From the NCBI GenBank assembly GCA_963681505.1, contig OY811979.1, positions 7,015,332 through 7,079,331 on the forward strand: DNA of 64,000 nt, in the 5' to 3' direction. Each line of letters begins with the position of its first letter. Position 1 is the first letter of the stretch. Position numbers and translations under genes: made by a program. This document shows, piece by piece, positions 11,693 to 22,449 of the stretch. Origin of the DNA: Eunapius fragilis (lineage: Eukaryota; Porifera; Demospongiae; Spongillida; Spongillidae). The notes beneath the pieces are model-generated. The model ran no database searches. It was not told where the DNA came from and saw only the letters and a program-made list of their open reading frames with translations.

Positions 11693-11779
11693 TTAAAAAC
11701 CAGTCAGGCTGGAGTTTTATAACACCCTCCTTCTTTAGCAACAAAGGAGTTTGTTGCCCCATCATGCTCTATCATCATG

Positions 11780-11926
11780 CTGACCTGAGAGAGTGCATTT
11801 CCATTACTGAGGCTAGCTCTGTGCACCACTGAGTAGTTGAAGAGCCAGACTCCATCGAGTTAGTCGGGAGTTGCTTTCCTACAGCTTGTTTAGCCATACC
11901 AGTGATCAGTGGTCCGTCCCCACGGG
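11780..11926 (-). mobile_element. Older Gypsy pol remnant, RNase H side
   Basis: Reverse-strand translation resembles the end of a Gypsy RNase H / connection region (RLTRWSLALQ). It is continuous in origin with the remnant at 16545-17345 and was split by the younger Gypsy element. It is broken and old. Confidence 0.6.
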
Positions 11927-12091
11927 TGTTCTATTGCCTCTGGTCGCACGCAGACCGCAAGTAGCCGATGCCAACAGATATATATCACTCAGCAGCAATA
12001 CACGATGCAAGGGAAAATGCACACCAATAGTTAACTAATGACGGACCACGTGCACTCTATAATACTAAGTATATAACCACACCCATAAACA
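11927..12091 (-). repeat. Gypsy 3' LTR
   Basis: A 165-bp terminal repeat starting TGTTCTATTGCCTC and ending CCCATAAACA on the plus strand, with TGTT/AACA inverted tips. It matches 16392-16544. Confidence 0.92.
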
Positions 12092-12102
12092 TCCCCCCCC
12101 TT
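12092..12102 (-). other. Gypsy polypurine tract
   Basis: A C-rich run directly inside the left LTR reads as a purine tract (AAGGGGGGGGA) on the element's sense strand, the expected place for the plus-strand primer. Confidence 0.7.
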
Positions 12103-12143
12103 ACAAACAACTCAGTCCTAACACTTCTTACATACACAACTGT

Positions 12144-15100
12144 TCACATCTGGACATAGTCCGTAAATCTGGACGGTTTTCGAACAGCTCTCCCATAGCG
12201 AGTAGTAGTAGTAGTAGTAGTGGTCTTTGATATCGGTTTGGATCCCTTGGATGGCGGGGTGGAACTTGTCCTCTCATCCGGTACTCTGAAAGACTCCCCA
12301 GTGGTAGTTGTATCCACCTGGCTAGAGTTAGAGGCTGCCTGTGTGACAGTCCCATGACTACTATTCTCCGGCTCCTTCTGCACTGGCTCTGGGCGTTCTA
12401 ACAGTACGGGGATGTGTTGCTGGGCCTTCGGGACCTCCTTCTCAGGTGTTTTTATCTCACCCTCATTCTCTTCCCATTGTACATTCTCTTCCTGTTGTAC
12501 GTTCTCATCCTGTTGGACAGGACCAACAGTGGTCGGTTTTAGGAACCGCCTATTACGATGCAAAGGCTGGCCATCCACATCCACCACATACGACCGATTT
12601 GACAGTTGTCCTTGGCACAGTCCTCTTCTCCATTCCGTCTTCCTTGCATGCACATCCTGCACTAGCACCGGTTGTCCAACCCGTAATGGAGGCAGATTTC
12701 GTCCCTTAGCTGACAGTTTCGCCTGGATAGACTGTTGTCTCTGAACCTTTTTCTCCCACATCTGACTCTGAGGAGCATAGTGTAACTGGGTATCCATAAC
12801 GGGAAACACACTCCTAGTGCGCCTTGCCAGCAGACGTTGAGCTGGGCTGGACCCCAACCCTACTGTTGGGGTGTTGCGGTACTCCAAAAGAGCCATGTAC
12901 GGGTCTGGGCTCCGTTTGAAGAGTTTCTTGACAATTTTTACCGCCGACTCTGCCTTCCCATTTGATTGACTATGGTATGAGGAGGAGACGGTATGTGAAA
13001 ACCCCCAAGACTTAGAGAAGGCTCTGAACTCCGCGCTTGTAAACTGTGGCCCCCCATCTGAGTGAACAATCAGAGGAACTCCATATCGTGCGAACTGTTG
13101 TTTCAATGCCTGGATAACCACCACTGACAGGGTGCTTAGCAACTTCCCTACCTCAAAGAAATCAGTTAAATAGTCAACCACGACAAGATAGTCCTTCCCT
13201 TTACAGCGCCACAAATCCACCCCCACTTTATCCCAAGGTTGTTTCGGAACCTCGTGAGCCAAATGCTTCTCTTTACCTTGTGCAGGACTGTCCTGCTCAC
13301 ATACACGACACTCCCGGGTGACTCTTTGTATGTCCGCAGCCATGTTCGGCCAGTACACCACCTCTCTAGCTCTACGAAGTGTGGACTCACAACCCATGTG
13401 ACTAGCATGAAGGCGACTCAGATAATCAGCCCTAAGTGATAGTGGAACCACTATCTGATCTCCTTTGTAAATGATCCCATCTTGCATCACCAAAAGTTCT
13501 CTGAAATTCCAGTAGGGTCTGACCAATGTAGGAACCTGTCGCACATTCGGTGGCCAACCCTCACTGATATACCTCCGCAGGGCACATTGTTCTGCATCTG
13601 CTTCTGCCGCTTTTCTCACCTCTCCAAACCTTTCACTGCGAACACTTATGAAATCAGGCGGCCTGATCACCTCAATTTCCTGGGTGACCATATTGTCTAG
13701 CTGTACCCCAAACACTTCCTGTGAGGTTAGCTCCTCAGGGGATGGTTGCCCTACTGGAAACCTTGACAACACATCGGCAATCACTTGTTGGTTGCCAGGA
13801 TGATATGTAATATCCAGATCATATCTCTGCAATTGCAGCAACATTCTTTGGAGTCGTCTCGGGGCTGCTAAGAGGGTCTTTTTGGCAATTACCTCCAGGG
13901 GCTTGTGGTCGGTTTCCACCACCACTTGTTTTCCATATATGAACTGGTCGAACTTGCGACAAGCAAACACTATGGCCAAACACTCCAGTTCAATAGCCAC
14001 GTAGTTTTTTTCAGACTTGGTTAGTGACCTGGATGCTGACAACACAGGCCGTCCCCCCTGCATCAAAGTTGCTCCTAAACCCTCTGTACTCGCATCGCAC
14101 TGAATGACGACTGGCTTAGTGACGTCAAAGAAATTTAATAACTGGTCTTCACATATCAGTGTCTTCAGATCCACAAATGCCTTCTGCTCAGCATTACCCC
14201 ATTGAAACACTCGGTCGGCCTCCAGCAGCTTCCGGAGGGGTTCACTTACTTGTGATAACTTCGGGATGAACCGGGCCAAGTAGTTGCACATGCCTAAAAA
14301 CCTGCGAACATCGGGTACTGACTTAAGAACAGGCATCTGTTTGATTGCTGCCACTTTGGCAGGATCTGGCTTAATTCCGGCTGCCGAAACCCGGTGACCA
14401 ATATATACCAACTCAGGCAAGTGGAGTTGCATCTTGTCTTTGTTCAACTTTATATTGTACTCTCGTGCCCGTTGTAATACCCGCAGCAGAGCCTCGTCAT
14501 GCTGACACTGTGCCTCCTTCATGTTGTCCCCCTTCCCAAAAATTAAGATGTCATCAGCTACCACTGCAACTCCGTCAATGCCATGCATCACACTCTGCAG
14601 ACGTCTCTGAAACTCCTCAGGTGCAGAGCACAATCCAAACGGTAGCCGACACCACCGATACCGACACTGGGGGCCCCAAAACGTTGTAAGAAAACTGCTT
14701 TCCTCTGAAAGCTTCACGTGCAGGAAACCATCTTTGGCGTTTAATATGCTGAACACTTTGGCACCTACCAGCCTTGGCAGCACATCATCCAAGGTGGGCA
14801 TCCCGAAATGATTGCGCTTCACTGCCTTGTTCAGGTCTCGTGGGTCCAGGCATATGCGCACTTGCTTTTTATCCGCCTTCCATACTGCTGTCATATTGCT
14901 GATCCAGTCTGTGGGAGTATCAACCCGCGCGATGATACCTGCTTTCTCCATCTCTGCTAATTTACTCTCAACTGCCTGCTTCATTGTATGTGGTATCCTT
15001 CTAGGTCGATTCTGTACTGGTGGAATGGCGGTATCCAATTCAATGGTATACTCTCCTGGGAAAAGACCAAGCCCTCTGAACACATCCGGATAATCAGCTA

Positions 15101-16364
15101 CGATCTGGTCCTTGGTCAGCTTGTTGTGTGCCTCCACCAAACACACCGACTCAACCTCATACGACAGGAGTTTCAGATCCAGACACGTTTGCAATGACAG
15201 TAGTGAATGATGGCTAGTTTCCAGTAACTCGAATCGCAGGGTCGTCACCTCCCCCACTCTATTAGACACCTGCACACAACATCTGCCTAACGATTTTTTT
15301 ACAGTCCCATCATACATGGTTAACACTACATTACTTGTAGTCAATTTTGGACAACCCAACTTGTTGTAGTCAGCCCTTGACATGACATTGCAGGACGCTG
15401 CCGTGTCTAACTGACAGGTCACCATTTTAACTCGGCCCTCAATGTGAAATTGCACCCTAGCCAGCAATTTTTTTCCAACCCTTTCCACTGTAATAAGCAA
15501 CACCTCACCCCTTTCATCAGTTGGGCTTTCTGGATCTGCCCAGTCCCCAACTAAGTGAGCGGATTGCTGTTTGGCCTTATTACACATTCTGGCAAAATGA
15601 TTCAAACCATGACAATTGAGACATTTTTGTCCGTATGCTGGGCACTGCCTAGGTTTATGGGACCATCCACATCGGGAACAATGGTGTGGACTCCCACTAA
15701 ATGGCTTTGCTTCTGGCCCATCCTTACTTCTTTTCTCGCCAATGCTACCGCTAGGCCGCCGTGAGTTAACAGCTGCTACCCCTTCTTGTGCTTCTACAGG
15801 CTTTGTCAACCCCGGCTGAGGCTCAAGCCTCGTACCCATCTGCTGTAAATCTACAGTGGTCGATTCCATCACTTGGCACATCTGAACTGCCTTTTCTAGG
15901 TCTAGCTTGTCTGTCTCAAACATTCTTCTTCGCATTCTTTCACTATCTACGCCCCTTATTAGCACGTGCAACATCAAATCGTCTCTGAGGGCCCCAAATT
16001 GGCAGTCTCTGGACTGCTTCCTTAGCTCAAGCACAAATTGATCAACACTTTTCCCATCTTGTTTAAGTTGGAAGAATTTATCCCTCAGTACATGCTTACT
16101 AGTCCTGGGCGCACACAACGCATCTAGCTTCCCCGACACAACACTCCACTTACTACGGTCTTCACCCTCTGCAAACTGCATTGTTTCATAAAGGTCATTC
16201 ACTCGCTGCCCCACGATGCGGAGAAAGATAGCCAGCTTTGTCGGCTCCGTCTCCTTGTCCTTCCTAACCGCGATTAGGAATTGCTCAAACTCCCGTTTGA
16301 ACCGCTTCCATTGTTCGTTCAGGTCTCCCTCACCAATAGGTTCCGGTGCTAAATACTTCTCCAT
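12144..16364 (-). CDS. Gypsy gag-pol polyprotein (1,406 aa)
   Basis: One open frame encodes gag and pol together. In order: an N-terminal gag-like region (about residues 1-220), zinc knuckles (CSRCGWSHKPRQCP and CLNCHGLNHFARMC, about 228-262), an aspartic protease (QLDTAASCNVMS), reverse transcriptase (LPFGLCSAPEEFQRRLQ and VVADDILIFGKG), RNase H (QCDASTEGLGATLMQG and TDHKPLEVI), an H2C2 integrase zinc domain (HASHMGCESTLRRA and CRVCEQ), the DDE integrase core (VDLWRCKGKDYLVVVDYL, HSDGGPQFTS, SSYHSQSNGKAES) and a variable C-terminal tail. Domain order PR-RT-RH-IN defines the Ty3/Gypsy group. No envelope gene is seen. Gag and pol in one frame means no frameshift signal is needed for this copy. 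Confidence 0.95.
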   Translation of the reverse strand: MEKYLAPEPIGEGDLNEQWKRFKREFEQFLIAVRKDKETEPTKLAIFLRIVGQRVNDLYETMQFAEGEDRSKWSVVSGKLDALCAPRTSKHVLRDKFFQLKQDGKSVDQFVLELRKQSRDCQFGALRDDLMLHVLIRGVDSERMRRRMFETDKLDLEKAVQMCQVMESTTVDLQQMGTRLEPQPGLTKPVEAQEGVAAVNSRRPSGSIGEKRSKDGPEAKPFSGSPHHCSRCGWSHKPRQCPAYGQKCLNCHGLNHFARMCNKAKQQSAHLVGDWADPESPTDERGEVLLITVERVGKKLLARVQFHIEGRVKMVTCQLDTAASCNVMSRADYNKLGCPKLTTSNVVLTMYDGTVKKSLGRCCVQVSNRVGEVTTLRFELLETSHHSLLSLQTCLDLKLLSYEVESVCLVEAHNKLTKDQIVADYPDVFRGLGLFPGEYTIELDTAIPPVQNRPRRIPHTMKQAVESKLAEMEKAGIIARVDTPTDWISNMTAVWKADKKQVRICLDPRDLNKAVKRNHFGMPTLDDVLPRLVGAKVFSILNAKDGFLHVKLSEESSFLTTFWGPQCRYRWCRLPFGLCSAPEEFQRRLQSVMHGIDGVAVVADDILIFGKGDNMKEAQCQHDEALLRVLQRAREYNIKLNKDKMQLHLPELVYIGHRVSAAGIKPDPAKVAAIKQMPVLKSVPDVRRFLGMCNYLARFIPKLSQVSEPLRKLLEADRVFQWGNAEQKAFVDLKTLICEDQLLNFFDVTKPVVIQCDASTEGLGATLMQGGRPVLSASRSLTKSEKNYVAIELECLAIVFACRKFDQFIYGKQVVVETDHKPLEVIAKKTLLAAPRRLQRMLLQLQRYDLDITYHPGNQQVIADVLSRFPVGQPSPEELTSQEVFGVQLDNMVTQEIEVIRPPDFISVRSERFGEVRKAAEADAEQCALRRYISEGWPPNVRQVPTLVRPYWNFRELLVMQDGIIYKGDQIVVPLSLRADYLSRLHASHMGCESTLRRAREVVYWPNMAADIQRVTRECRVCEQDSPAQGKEKHLAHEVPKQPWDKVGVDLWRCKGKDYLVVVDYLTDFFEVGKLLSTLSVVVIQALKQQFARYGVPLIVHSDGGPQFTSAEFRAFSKSWGFSHTVSSSYHSQSNGKAESAVKIVKKLFKRSPDPYMALLEYRNTPTVGLGSSPAQRLLARRTRSVFPVMDTQLHYAPQSQMWEKKVQRQQSIQAKLSAKGRNLPPLRVGQPVLVQDVHARKTEWRRGLCQGQLSNRSYVVDVDGQPLHRNRRFLKPTTVGPVQQDENVQQEENVQWEENEGEIKTPEKEVPKAQQHIPVLLERPEPVQKEPENSSHGTVTQAASNSSQVDTTTTGESFRVPDERTSSTPPSKGSKPISKTTTTTTTTRYGRAVRKPSRFTDYVQM

Positions 16365-16371
16365 TTTAGCC

Positions 16372-16391
16372 GGATCCCGCTACTGACACCA
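16372..16391 (-). other. Gypsy primer-binding site, tRNA-Leu type
   Basis: Directly inside the 5' LTR the sense strand reads TGGTGTCAGTAGCGGGAT, complementary to a tRNA 3' end of the ...CTGACACCA type found in leucine tRNAs. The position (zero bases from the LTR) is as expected. Confidence 0.7.
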
Positions 16392-16544
16392 TGTTCTATT
16401 GCCTCTGGTCGCACGCAGACCGCAAGTAGCCGATGCCAACAGATATATATCACTCAGCAGCAATACACGATGCAAGGGAAAATGCACACCAATAGTTAAC
16501 TAATGACGGACCACGTGCACTCTATATAACCACACCCATAAACA
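16392..16544 (-). repeat. Gypsy 5' LTR
   Basis: A 153-bp terminal repeat matching 11927-12091. It is bordered on the right by the target duplication CACGGG. Confidence 0.92.
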
Positions 16545-17345
16545 CACGGGGATCTTCCGGCCCAGGAGATATACTTGGAACGTCTCCATGCCCAGCTTAA
16601 TGGCTAGACAAGACACTCCTCGACCGTGGAGTACCGTACTTCCCGAGGGAGTAGCTTCCTACTGAAATAAGCAATAGGGTGATCACTACCCAGAGCATCC
16701 GTTGGCTTAACACTGCCATATTTCAGAAGCGTCAGTCTGCGGGATAAATGGCTTCTCAAAGTCAGGGCTCGCTAGCACTTGAGTAGAACACAGTAGCCTC
16801 TTTAGCTCCTGAAATGCTGTCGCTGTCCAGGTTACGCCTGTGGGTGCCATCTTTTTCGTCAACTCAGTCAGCAGTAGAGCCACAGCTGCGTAGTTTGGTA
16901 TAAACTGTCGGTAGTATCCAGTCAGGCCGAGGAACGCTCGGACCTGCGTCTTTGTTTTTGGAGCCTCAAACCGCTTAACGATCTGTACTTTTGACGGTTC
17001 ACACTTCCTATAACATGCCCCAAATATGGGCACTTTGACATGCACTTGCTTAGCTTCACTGTATGCTCCGCCCCCACCAGTCTGTCCAGCACATGACGAA
17101 GGTGACTCACATGGTCTGCCCAGGAGTTACTGTAAATGATCAGGTGTGGAAAAAGCCGTCTTGTGGCTTGCCTTTTGCTCTACCGGAACTTGCCAGTAGC
17201 CCCGCGTCAGGTCCATCGTAGATATGAACTGTGGCTTTCCCAACTGGTCCAGTATATCGTTGATCCTGGGCATAGGGTAGGCGTCCACCTGCGAGATGCT
17301 GTTCAGTTTCCTGTAGTCCACACAGATCCTCAGGGCTCCGTCCTG
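16545..17345 (-). mobile_element. Older Gypsy pol remnant (RT and RNase H)
   Basis: Reverse-strand frames carry Gypsy reverse transcriptase and connection motifs (MDYRKLNSISQVDAYPMPRI, FISTMDLTRGYWQVP, VRAFLGLTGYYRQFIPNYA) and start of RNase H (IAYFSRKLLPREVRYSTVE). It is broken in several places, truncated on its right where unrelated transposase-like DNA begins near 17345, and interrupted by the younger Gypsy. It is clearly older than the intact element. Confidence 0.85.
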
Positions 17346-17349
17346 TTGC

Positions 17350-19040
17350 TAATGAAACATTTGAGAGGCCATCAAGGTACTCATTCATTTGCTTTTCAAT
17401 GACTTCTATAATGCTAGCTATAAGCCTTGTCAAGATTTCTATCATGCTATCTTTCTCCATTGCACTAAAAACTTTATCTTGCAAACTCTGTAATATTTCA
17501 TCACCTTTATTCAGAGGCATACCAAACATATCTGTACTTGTTTGAAAGACAAGCAAAGGGAAATCATCAATCCTTTTAAGTTTTTCAAGCAGGTCTCAAT
17601 ATATGACACACTTTCAACATTAGTTACCATATAACTGTTGCATCCATGGTCCAGTTACAAGTTTGCCTATAATGCCTAGTGCATGTAGTTGTAACATAAG
17701 ATTGCTATTCCTTATATCCTTCTGTAAAGCTGACCGCAAACTTGTTGAATTACGGCATGAAATATCCAAGTAGTTTGCAAGTTTGTCCTTCAGATAGTAT
17801 AAGACACCTGCTAGATGAAAAACAACATGGAATCTATTTCCAACGTATCTTACAATAATTCCACTTTTTATTTTTTGTTGTCTCAAGGATTGTTAAATCC
17901 AGCTGGATCCCCTTTGTCCTGCTTAAATCGCATTTTTGTCATTGCATAAATAAAATTTACCACACAGCAATCTTTTCCATATGTGTCACTTGCAATATTA
18001 TACTCAGTATCATATAGCTTTAAAGTTTTAGTGCACTTCTTTGCAATACCATCAAGTGGATGAACATTGCATTTCAGTTCCAACAGTTCTATATCCAATG
18101 TTGATTGCAAACTTTGAACAACGCAGTGGTTAACAGCTACTCTGTCAGTTAGGGTATTCTTCAAGTTGTGAATGAAGGTGGACTTTACATGAATGGGGTC
18201 TAGGTTATGGTAGGCAGCATATGTACTAGCAATATGATCAATACAGGTATGAATATGGGATACATAATCTTCTGTGGCACCTCCAGCAAGAGTAGATAAT
18301 TGTAACACATACGATGTTGGTGGAATTGTAGCGATACTGATGTGCACTTCATTGATATGGTGTCCCTCCACAGAAGTTGAATCCCACGAGAGTGTTATAT
18401 TATCATTTGTGTACATTACTTCACCAATTTGTATGTCACTTATCACACCTAGTTCATAAGCAAAGTAACTAACTGTAGAAGGTTGCGGAAGCAAATCAAC
18501 AGTTTGACCAGCCAGTTGTTCAAGAACAGCCTTGATAACTTTACATATAATAGCTACAGGAACTTGATATTCTAGACAGGAATATATTGCCTTGCAACAA
18601 GCAGTACTGTATGTTTTACCATCAACTTTGGTGGTAATGATGGATTTCATTTTCTCTGCTGACAGTAATTCACATTGTTAAATTTCATTTTCTTCCGTGA
18701 GCTTGTGAATCTGCTTTTGCAATAAAGCATTGTTTCTTTTCAGCCTAACTTCTCTCTTCTTGTATAATTGCTCATTACGCTTGTGAACAGACCTCATTTT
18801 GGCCTTTGAACGTTTGAGATAGGTTATTTCACACCATCTACTTGTTTGCTTCAACAATGAGTTTTCAGTTTTCAAATGTTTTATTGCAGCATCTTTCTGA
18901 GCCATCTTTTTCTTAAGATCCCTTAATTGTGCGTGAAGGTTGCTTTCAATTCTTAATTTTCTACTCAAAGCCTGTTGTTGATTGCGATTGTCATGCTTTC
19001 TGTTTAAAATAGTTTGAAACTTTTGCTTCAGTACCTTCAT
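17350..19040 (-). pseudogene. Transposase-like gene with N-terminal coiled coil, unassigned family
   Basis: Four minus-strand frames appear to belong to one broken protein. 18678-19040 is a basic, Lys/Gln-rich coiled coil (QALSRKLRIESNLHAQLRDL). 17883-18650 carries a possible first acidic catalytic segment (LSWDSTSVEGHHINEVHISI) and THCVVQSLQ-like helices. 17620-17886 has LHALGIIGKLVTGPWMQQLY, and 17350-17556 has MLVFQTSTDMFG plus a Glu-rich helix. The layout resembles RNase H-like DDE transposase-derived proteins common in cnidarian and sponge genomes, but I cannot name the superfamily and found no terminal repeats. Frame changes separate the parts, so it is probably decayed. Its left edge abuts the old Gypsy remnant, which suggests it inserted there or that the Gypsy copy was truncated at this point. 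Confidence 0.5.
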
Positions 19041-19378
19041 GAAAAAATAAATGCCAGTAGATTATAACCTTATAGACTCGCTCTCAGTAGGGTGGGCTAT
19101 GACCCGCACTTTATAAACAGCCTCCAACATCTGTACCATAGAGTCGATGTAGGGGATTAGTTCTGGATAGGTCTGGGGAGGAGATGGAGGGTGAGAGGTA
19201 AACGTATGTGCAAACGTTTTGGATCTAAATTTGCTTATATGCTTTTTTAATTCTAAGTTTGCATGAAATTTAATGAAAGGATGGTCCTTTCACTCTTATC
19301 AGCTGCCTCTTCTTTGTACGAGGACACTGTTTTGGTGCATAACCAATTTATACATTAAAACACAACGCATAGAAAAAC

Positions 19379-19719
19379 TCAAGGGATGTCCTGGAGGCCA
19401 AGGGAGGGTGCACATCTAGCCAATAAGGTTCTATCCATGACCCGAACCAGGGTGAAGTTCAGCCTGCTGTAGAGCTCTGTGAGCACCTTACCTTTGTGGG
19501 AAGAAGTGATGGCCAGGTGAGAAGCCAGGCGGGAGGAAGTATATATTGGGCTTCCCTTCCCCAGATTCCATAGGTCTCCACCGCAAGTGCGGTACACACC
19601 CAACCCAAATTGCCAAAAACCTCATTTTGATCTTTTGATAGGCTTGCAGAATGAATCATGTTCATTCTTTGCTGTCTGTAATCTATTTCTTCAGCCATCT
19701 TAGCTTTCTTCTTTTTCAC
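19379..19719 (-). mobile_element. LINE-like reverse transcriptase C-terminal fragment
   Basis: Minus-strand frames contain ALAVETYGIWGREAQ and SRLASHLAITSSHKGKVLT followed by ELYSRLNFTLVRVMDRTLLA. This block is reminiscent of the extreme C-terminus of reverse transcriptase proteins repeated in sponge and coral genomes. The two halves lie in different frames, so a small frameshift is present. No catalytic RT motif is retained. Assignment to non-LTR elements is a memory-based guess. Confidence 0.4.
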
Positions 19720-20141
19720 CTGTGGAGGCTTGACATAGGGCCCAACAGCTTGGGCACTAGAACCTCATGGAGTGCACATAATGATTCATTTTGGTTGGGT
19801 TGGTTTCCAATCCCTCTCTTCTGTCATGTGCATTCAACGAAGATTGATGATGACACAAATATATATTAACAGCAGAAGGAATATATGATTTGGTGCATGT
19901 TGAATGAGGGACTAGGCCGGCTAGGAGGTCTCCTTTGCATGACGAGATGGCACGAAAGAAAATACAAGTAGGTTGATTGTGAGGGTATGGTTTTATTAGC
20001 GAGTGCCTTTATGTTGCATCATCTTGTTGGAGACCATATGCTCAAGGAGCCCATTTCGCTTTGGACTTGCCAAAAAGAAATGACAATGGTTTTGAAGTTG
20101 ATCAACTTCAGGCAATGCACATGAATGGCTGATAACAAGGT

Positions 20142-20551
20142 TTAGCTGATAACTACACTACAATGTATGTACGTTGCGAGAGGTGATATTTGTTTGATTC
20201 TAGCTTGTAGGCCAACACGTTCTGATAACATGCTGCTTGCACCATCATATCTCTGGCCTCTAATGTTTTCAATCGGTAGATCAAGTGATTTCAGAAAATT
20301 TATTATTTTCTCTGCTACATACTCGCCAGTTGTTTTTTGTAGTTTTAAGAAAGTCATGAACTCTTCCTAGCACAGATGGCTAGGTGTTCTGTATTATAGG
20401 ATGTTACCTCATCTGCCATGATGCTGTAGAGCTTTGCCTGTTTAATTTCATCAATGATTCCCTGTAAAACAATATGCCTACCCATCATTTTCAGCAATTC
20501 ATTTTGAGTCTGGGGGGATATGTAGGTTGCATTTTTCATGGCAGGAGACAT
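20142..20551 (-). mobile_element. hAT-like (DUF4371 / ZMYM1-type) transposase remnant
   Basis: Two minus-strand pieces fit the N-terminal half of hAT-derived transposases: KLYSIMADEVTSYNTEHLAI, containing the first catalytic Asp region, and IRGQRYDGASSMLSERVGLQ followed by THIHCS-like residues. The pieces lie in adjacent frames, so the copy is broken. The BED finger and the C-terminal dimerisation region were not found, although 20.75-21.05 kb might hold diverged parts. Confidence 0.6.
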
Positions 20552-20559
20552 TTGATTAA

Positions 20560-22300
20560 TAGTAAATATATTTTATTATGCAGTGTAAGTTGCAGGATCA
20601 AAATTGGTCGTTTTGTAGCACTATTGCTAGCTAGGCCCATCAATGCATAGTATAACATACACTGTTACATTAAATTAGAATGAAGCAAAAGCCAAGGTTG
20701 TGTTCCTTGTTACCAGGTCAGCCACTGTTAGTAGTAGCTCGATATAAAGTCTGCTGGAAGTCCACCAGTTCATCACTGCTGACATTCAGAGTTATTGGTG
20801 TCCTGGTCCATTCAATACCAGCATACTCTTCTAATGTCTCTCCCTAATACCTTGTGTTAGGATTCCATCTCCCACTCAATCCAGCACAGGAAGCCCATGT
20901 AGGAGTAACCTTTTCTTGCTCTTATTCATGCTGCAGGAAAAAGAGCTCTCAGCCACCTTTGATCCACAACTATCGCTAGGTGTGGAGCTGGATTTGCCCC
21001 CATGCATCATGCCTTCACCTTCTAACAATGTTACCTAGACATGACTGCACATACTTGATGGTTCATACTTTCCCTTGTCTCTTGCTTTAATCTGGCCATC
21101 ATTTTGAATGGCAAGCAGTGTCCTGGCTGTCAACTGTAAGAACTGAACCAGCTCATACACTGTGGCAACTATTTAAACGAATTGCAAGGTACATGTAGGC
21201 TTTTTAAAAAGCCTTGTTTTTTTGCAAAAGCAAAAGCAACATAGGCTTTTATAAAAGCCACACTATTATTTTACGAAAGACAGTTACCCAATCGATCAAA
21301 GCAGTGGCACCAACTGCAGTGTTAACACGACCTCATCAATCATACCCTATACAAGTACAGGAACACAACGCTAACTTCAGCTGCAGATATTGCATACATG
21401 TAACAGCCAAGGGAAGTTATCTAGCTAGAAATTGTGACCACACAAACACACATGCTGGTTCTTAAAACACACAAGAAGTAGTTAGCATCACTTATTAAGA
21501 CATTGACAATCTTCCCAGCAACAGTTCATGTGTGTGAGGGTATTTCCCTGCTTAAATGAGGGATTTCCCCACATCCCAGACTGGTGTGATATGAATAAAT
21601 ACAGTCGAACCTGCCTTAACGGTGGGTGTCCAAGAAAGAATCGACCGCTTTAAAATCCCTATAACTCAGGGTTGAAATTAATTCAGTGCTTGATTTCTTT
21701 AACACGTGTTGCAGTAGTTAGGCAAATACTAAGATAGAGTTTATGCTGGTTGTCTGCTATACACACCAATTTCTGTACATTTCTTAAACACTTGGTGTGT
21801 CCTCCCATCTGTTTTTTAAACATGCAGCTGTTTACATCACAACAACTTTATTAGTGAGATCATGTGCTGAATGCAGTGTGAATGGACTGGCTTCCACTGG
21901 TAGAGTTCAAGTCTCAAAGGGAAGCCACATCGAAAGGACTGTCACATTGTAAGGAGTTTAGTACCTATGTATATAAGAAGCCACTGGAGGTTTCTTGAAG
22001 GGTTTAAAATAAATTGTATACTCATACTAGGAGCATGTGAGCATAGTTCATGTGCAACAGCTGAGTCATACAGCTGAAGACTCATTTTACATATGTGCCA
22101 GTGTGCTTCTCCAGCTGTGCACATTGTTATATGTAATTATCTTTATTGTGATCTACAAGCTTACATGTCTGTACTGCACAATGGTAGTTGAAATGACATT
22201 GCTTTGAGATGGTTAGTTGGTAATGCTAAGACAATTAGGATTACTTTTAGACTGAAGTAAGATACTGCACGTTTAGACTCACATGCATGAAAACAAAAAA
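20560..22300. other. No gene recognised; palindromes
   Basis: No supported gene. Two short perfect palindromes are clustered at about 21196-21213 (AGGCTTTTTAAAAAGCCT) and 21243-21258 (GGCTTTTATAAAAGCC). A single mariner-like end, CAGTCGAACCTGCCTTAACG, occurs near 21603 with no mate found. Confidence 0.4.
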
Positions 22301-22309
22301 TTGGTGGTA

Positions 22310-22448
22310 CAGTATCGGCTCGGTCATAGAGAAATTTCGCAGCTCGATCATAGAGAAAATAAAGCGTATACATTGGTAACTAAAGTATCCATCAGTGTTC
22401 ATAGTAACCGTGGAGCTGCGAAATTTCTCTATGACCGAGCAAGTACTG
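22310..22448. mobile_element. Tc1/mariner-type MITE, 139 bp
   Basis: The ends CAGTATCGGCTCGGTCATAG and CAGTACTTGCTCGGTCATAG (right end read in reverse) are inverted and continue through AGAAATTTCGCAGCT. TA flanks both sides (22308-22309 and 22449-22450), the standard mariner target duplication. An extra partial copy of the terminal motif lies just inside the left end. The whole unit can fold as one hairpin. Confidence 0.75.
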
Positions 22449-22449
22449 T

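Larger units (their letters stand above)
11927..16544 (-). mobile_element. Whole-looking Gypsy LTR retrotransposon, ~4.6 kb
   Basis: The element has two near-identical LTRs, a primer-binding site, a single long gag-pol frame and a polypurine tract. It is flanked by the 6-bp direct repeat CACGGG (11921-11926 and 16545-16550). It lies on the minus strand and interrupts the RNase H region of an older Gypsy copy. Near-identity of the LTRs and the uninterrupted polyprotein frame point to a recent insertion; the LTRs differ mainly in one short length difference. It looks whole, with no obvious breaks. Confidence 0.93.

Noticed and set aside
11544-11765. 73-codon minus-strand frame
   Set aside because: It spans an inverted-repeat MITE and its symmetry; no protein similarity is recognised.
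12412-15988. Several plus-strand frames of 60-110 codons
   Set aside because: Antisense shadows of the Gypsy polyprotein.
21600-21960. Complete mariner element starting CAGTCGAACCTGCCTTAACG
   Set aside because: Only one end was found, with no inverted partner within several hundred bases.
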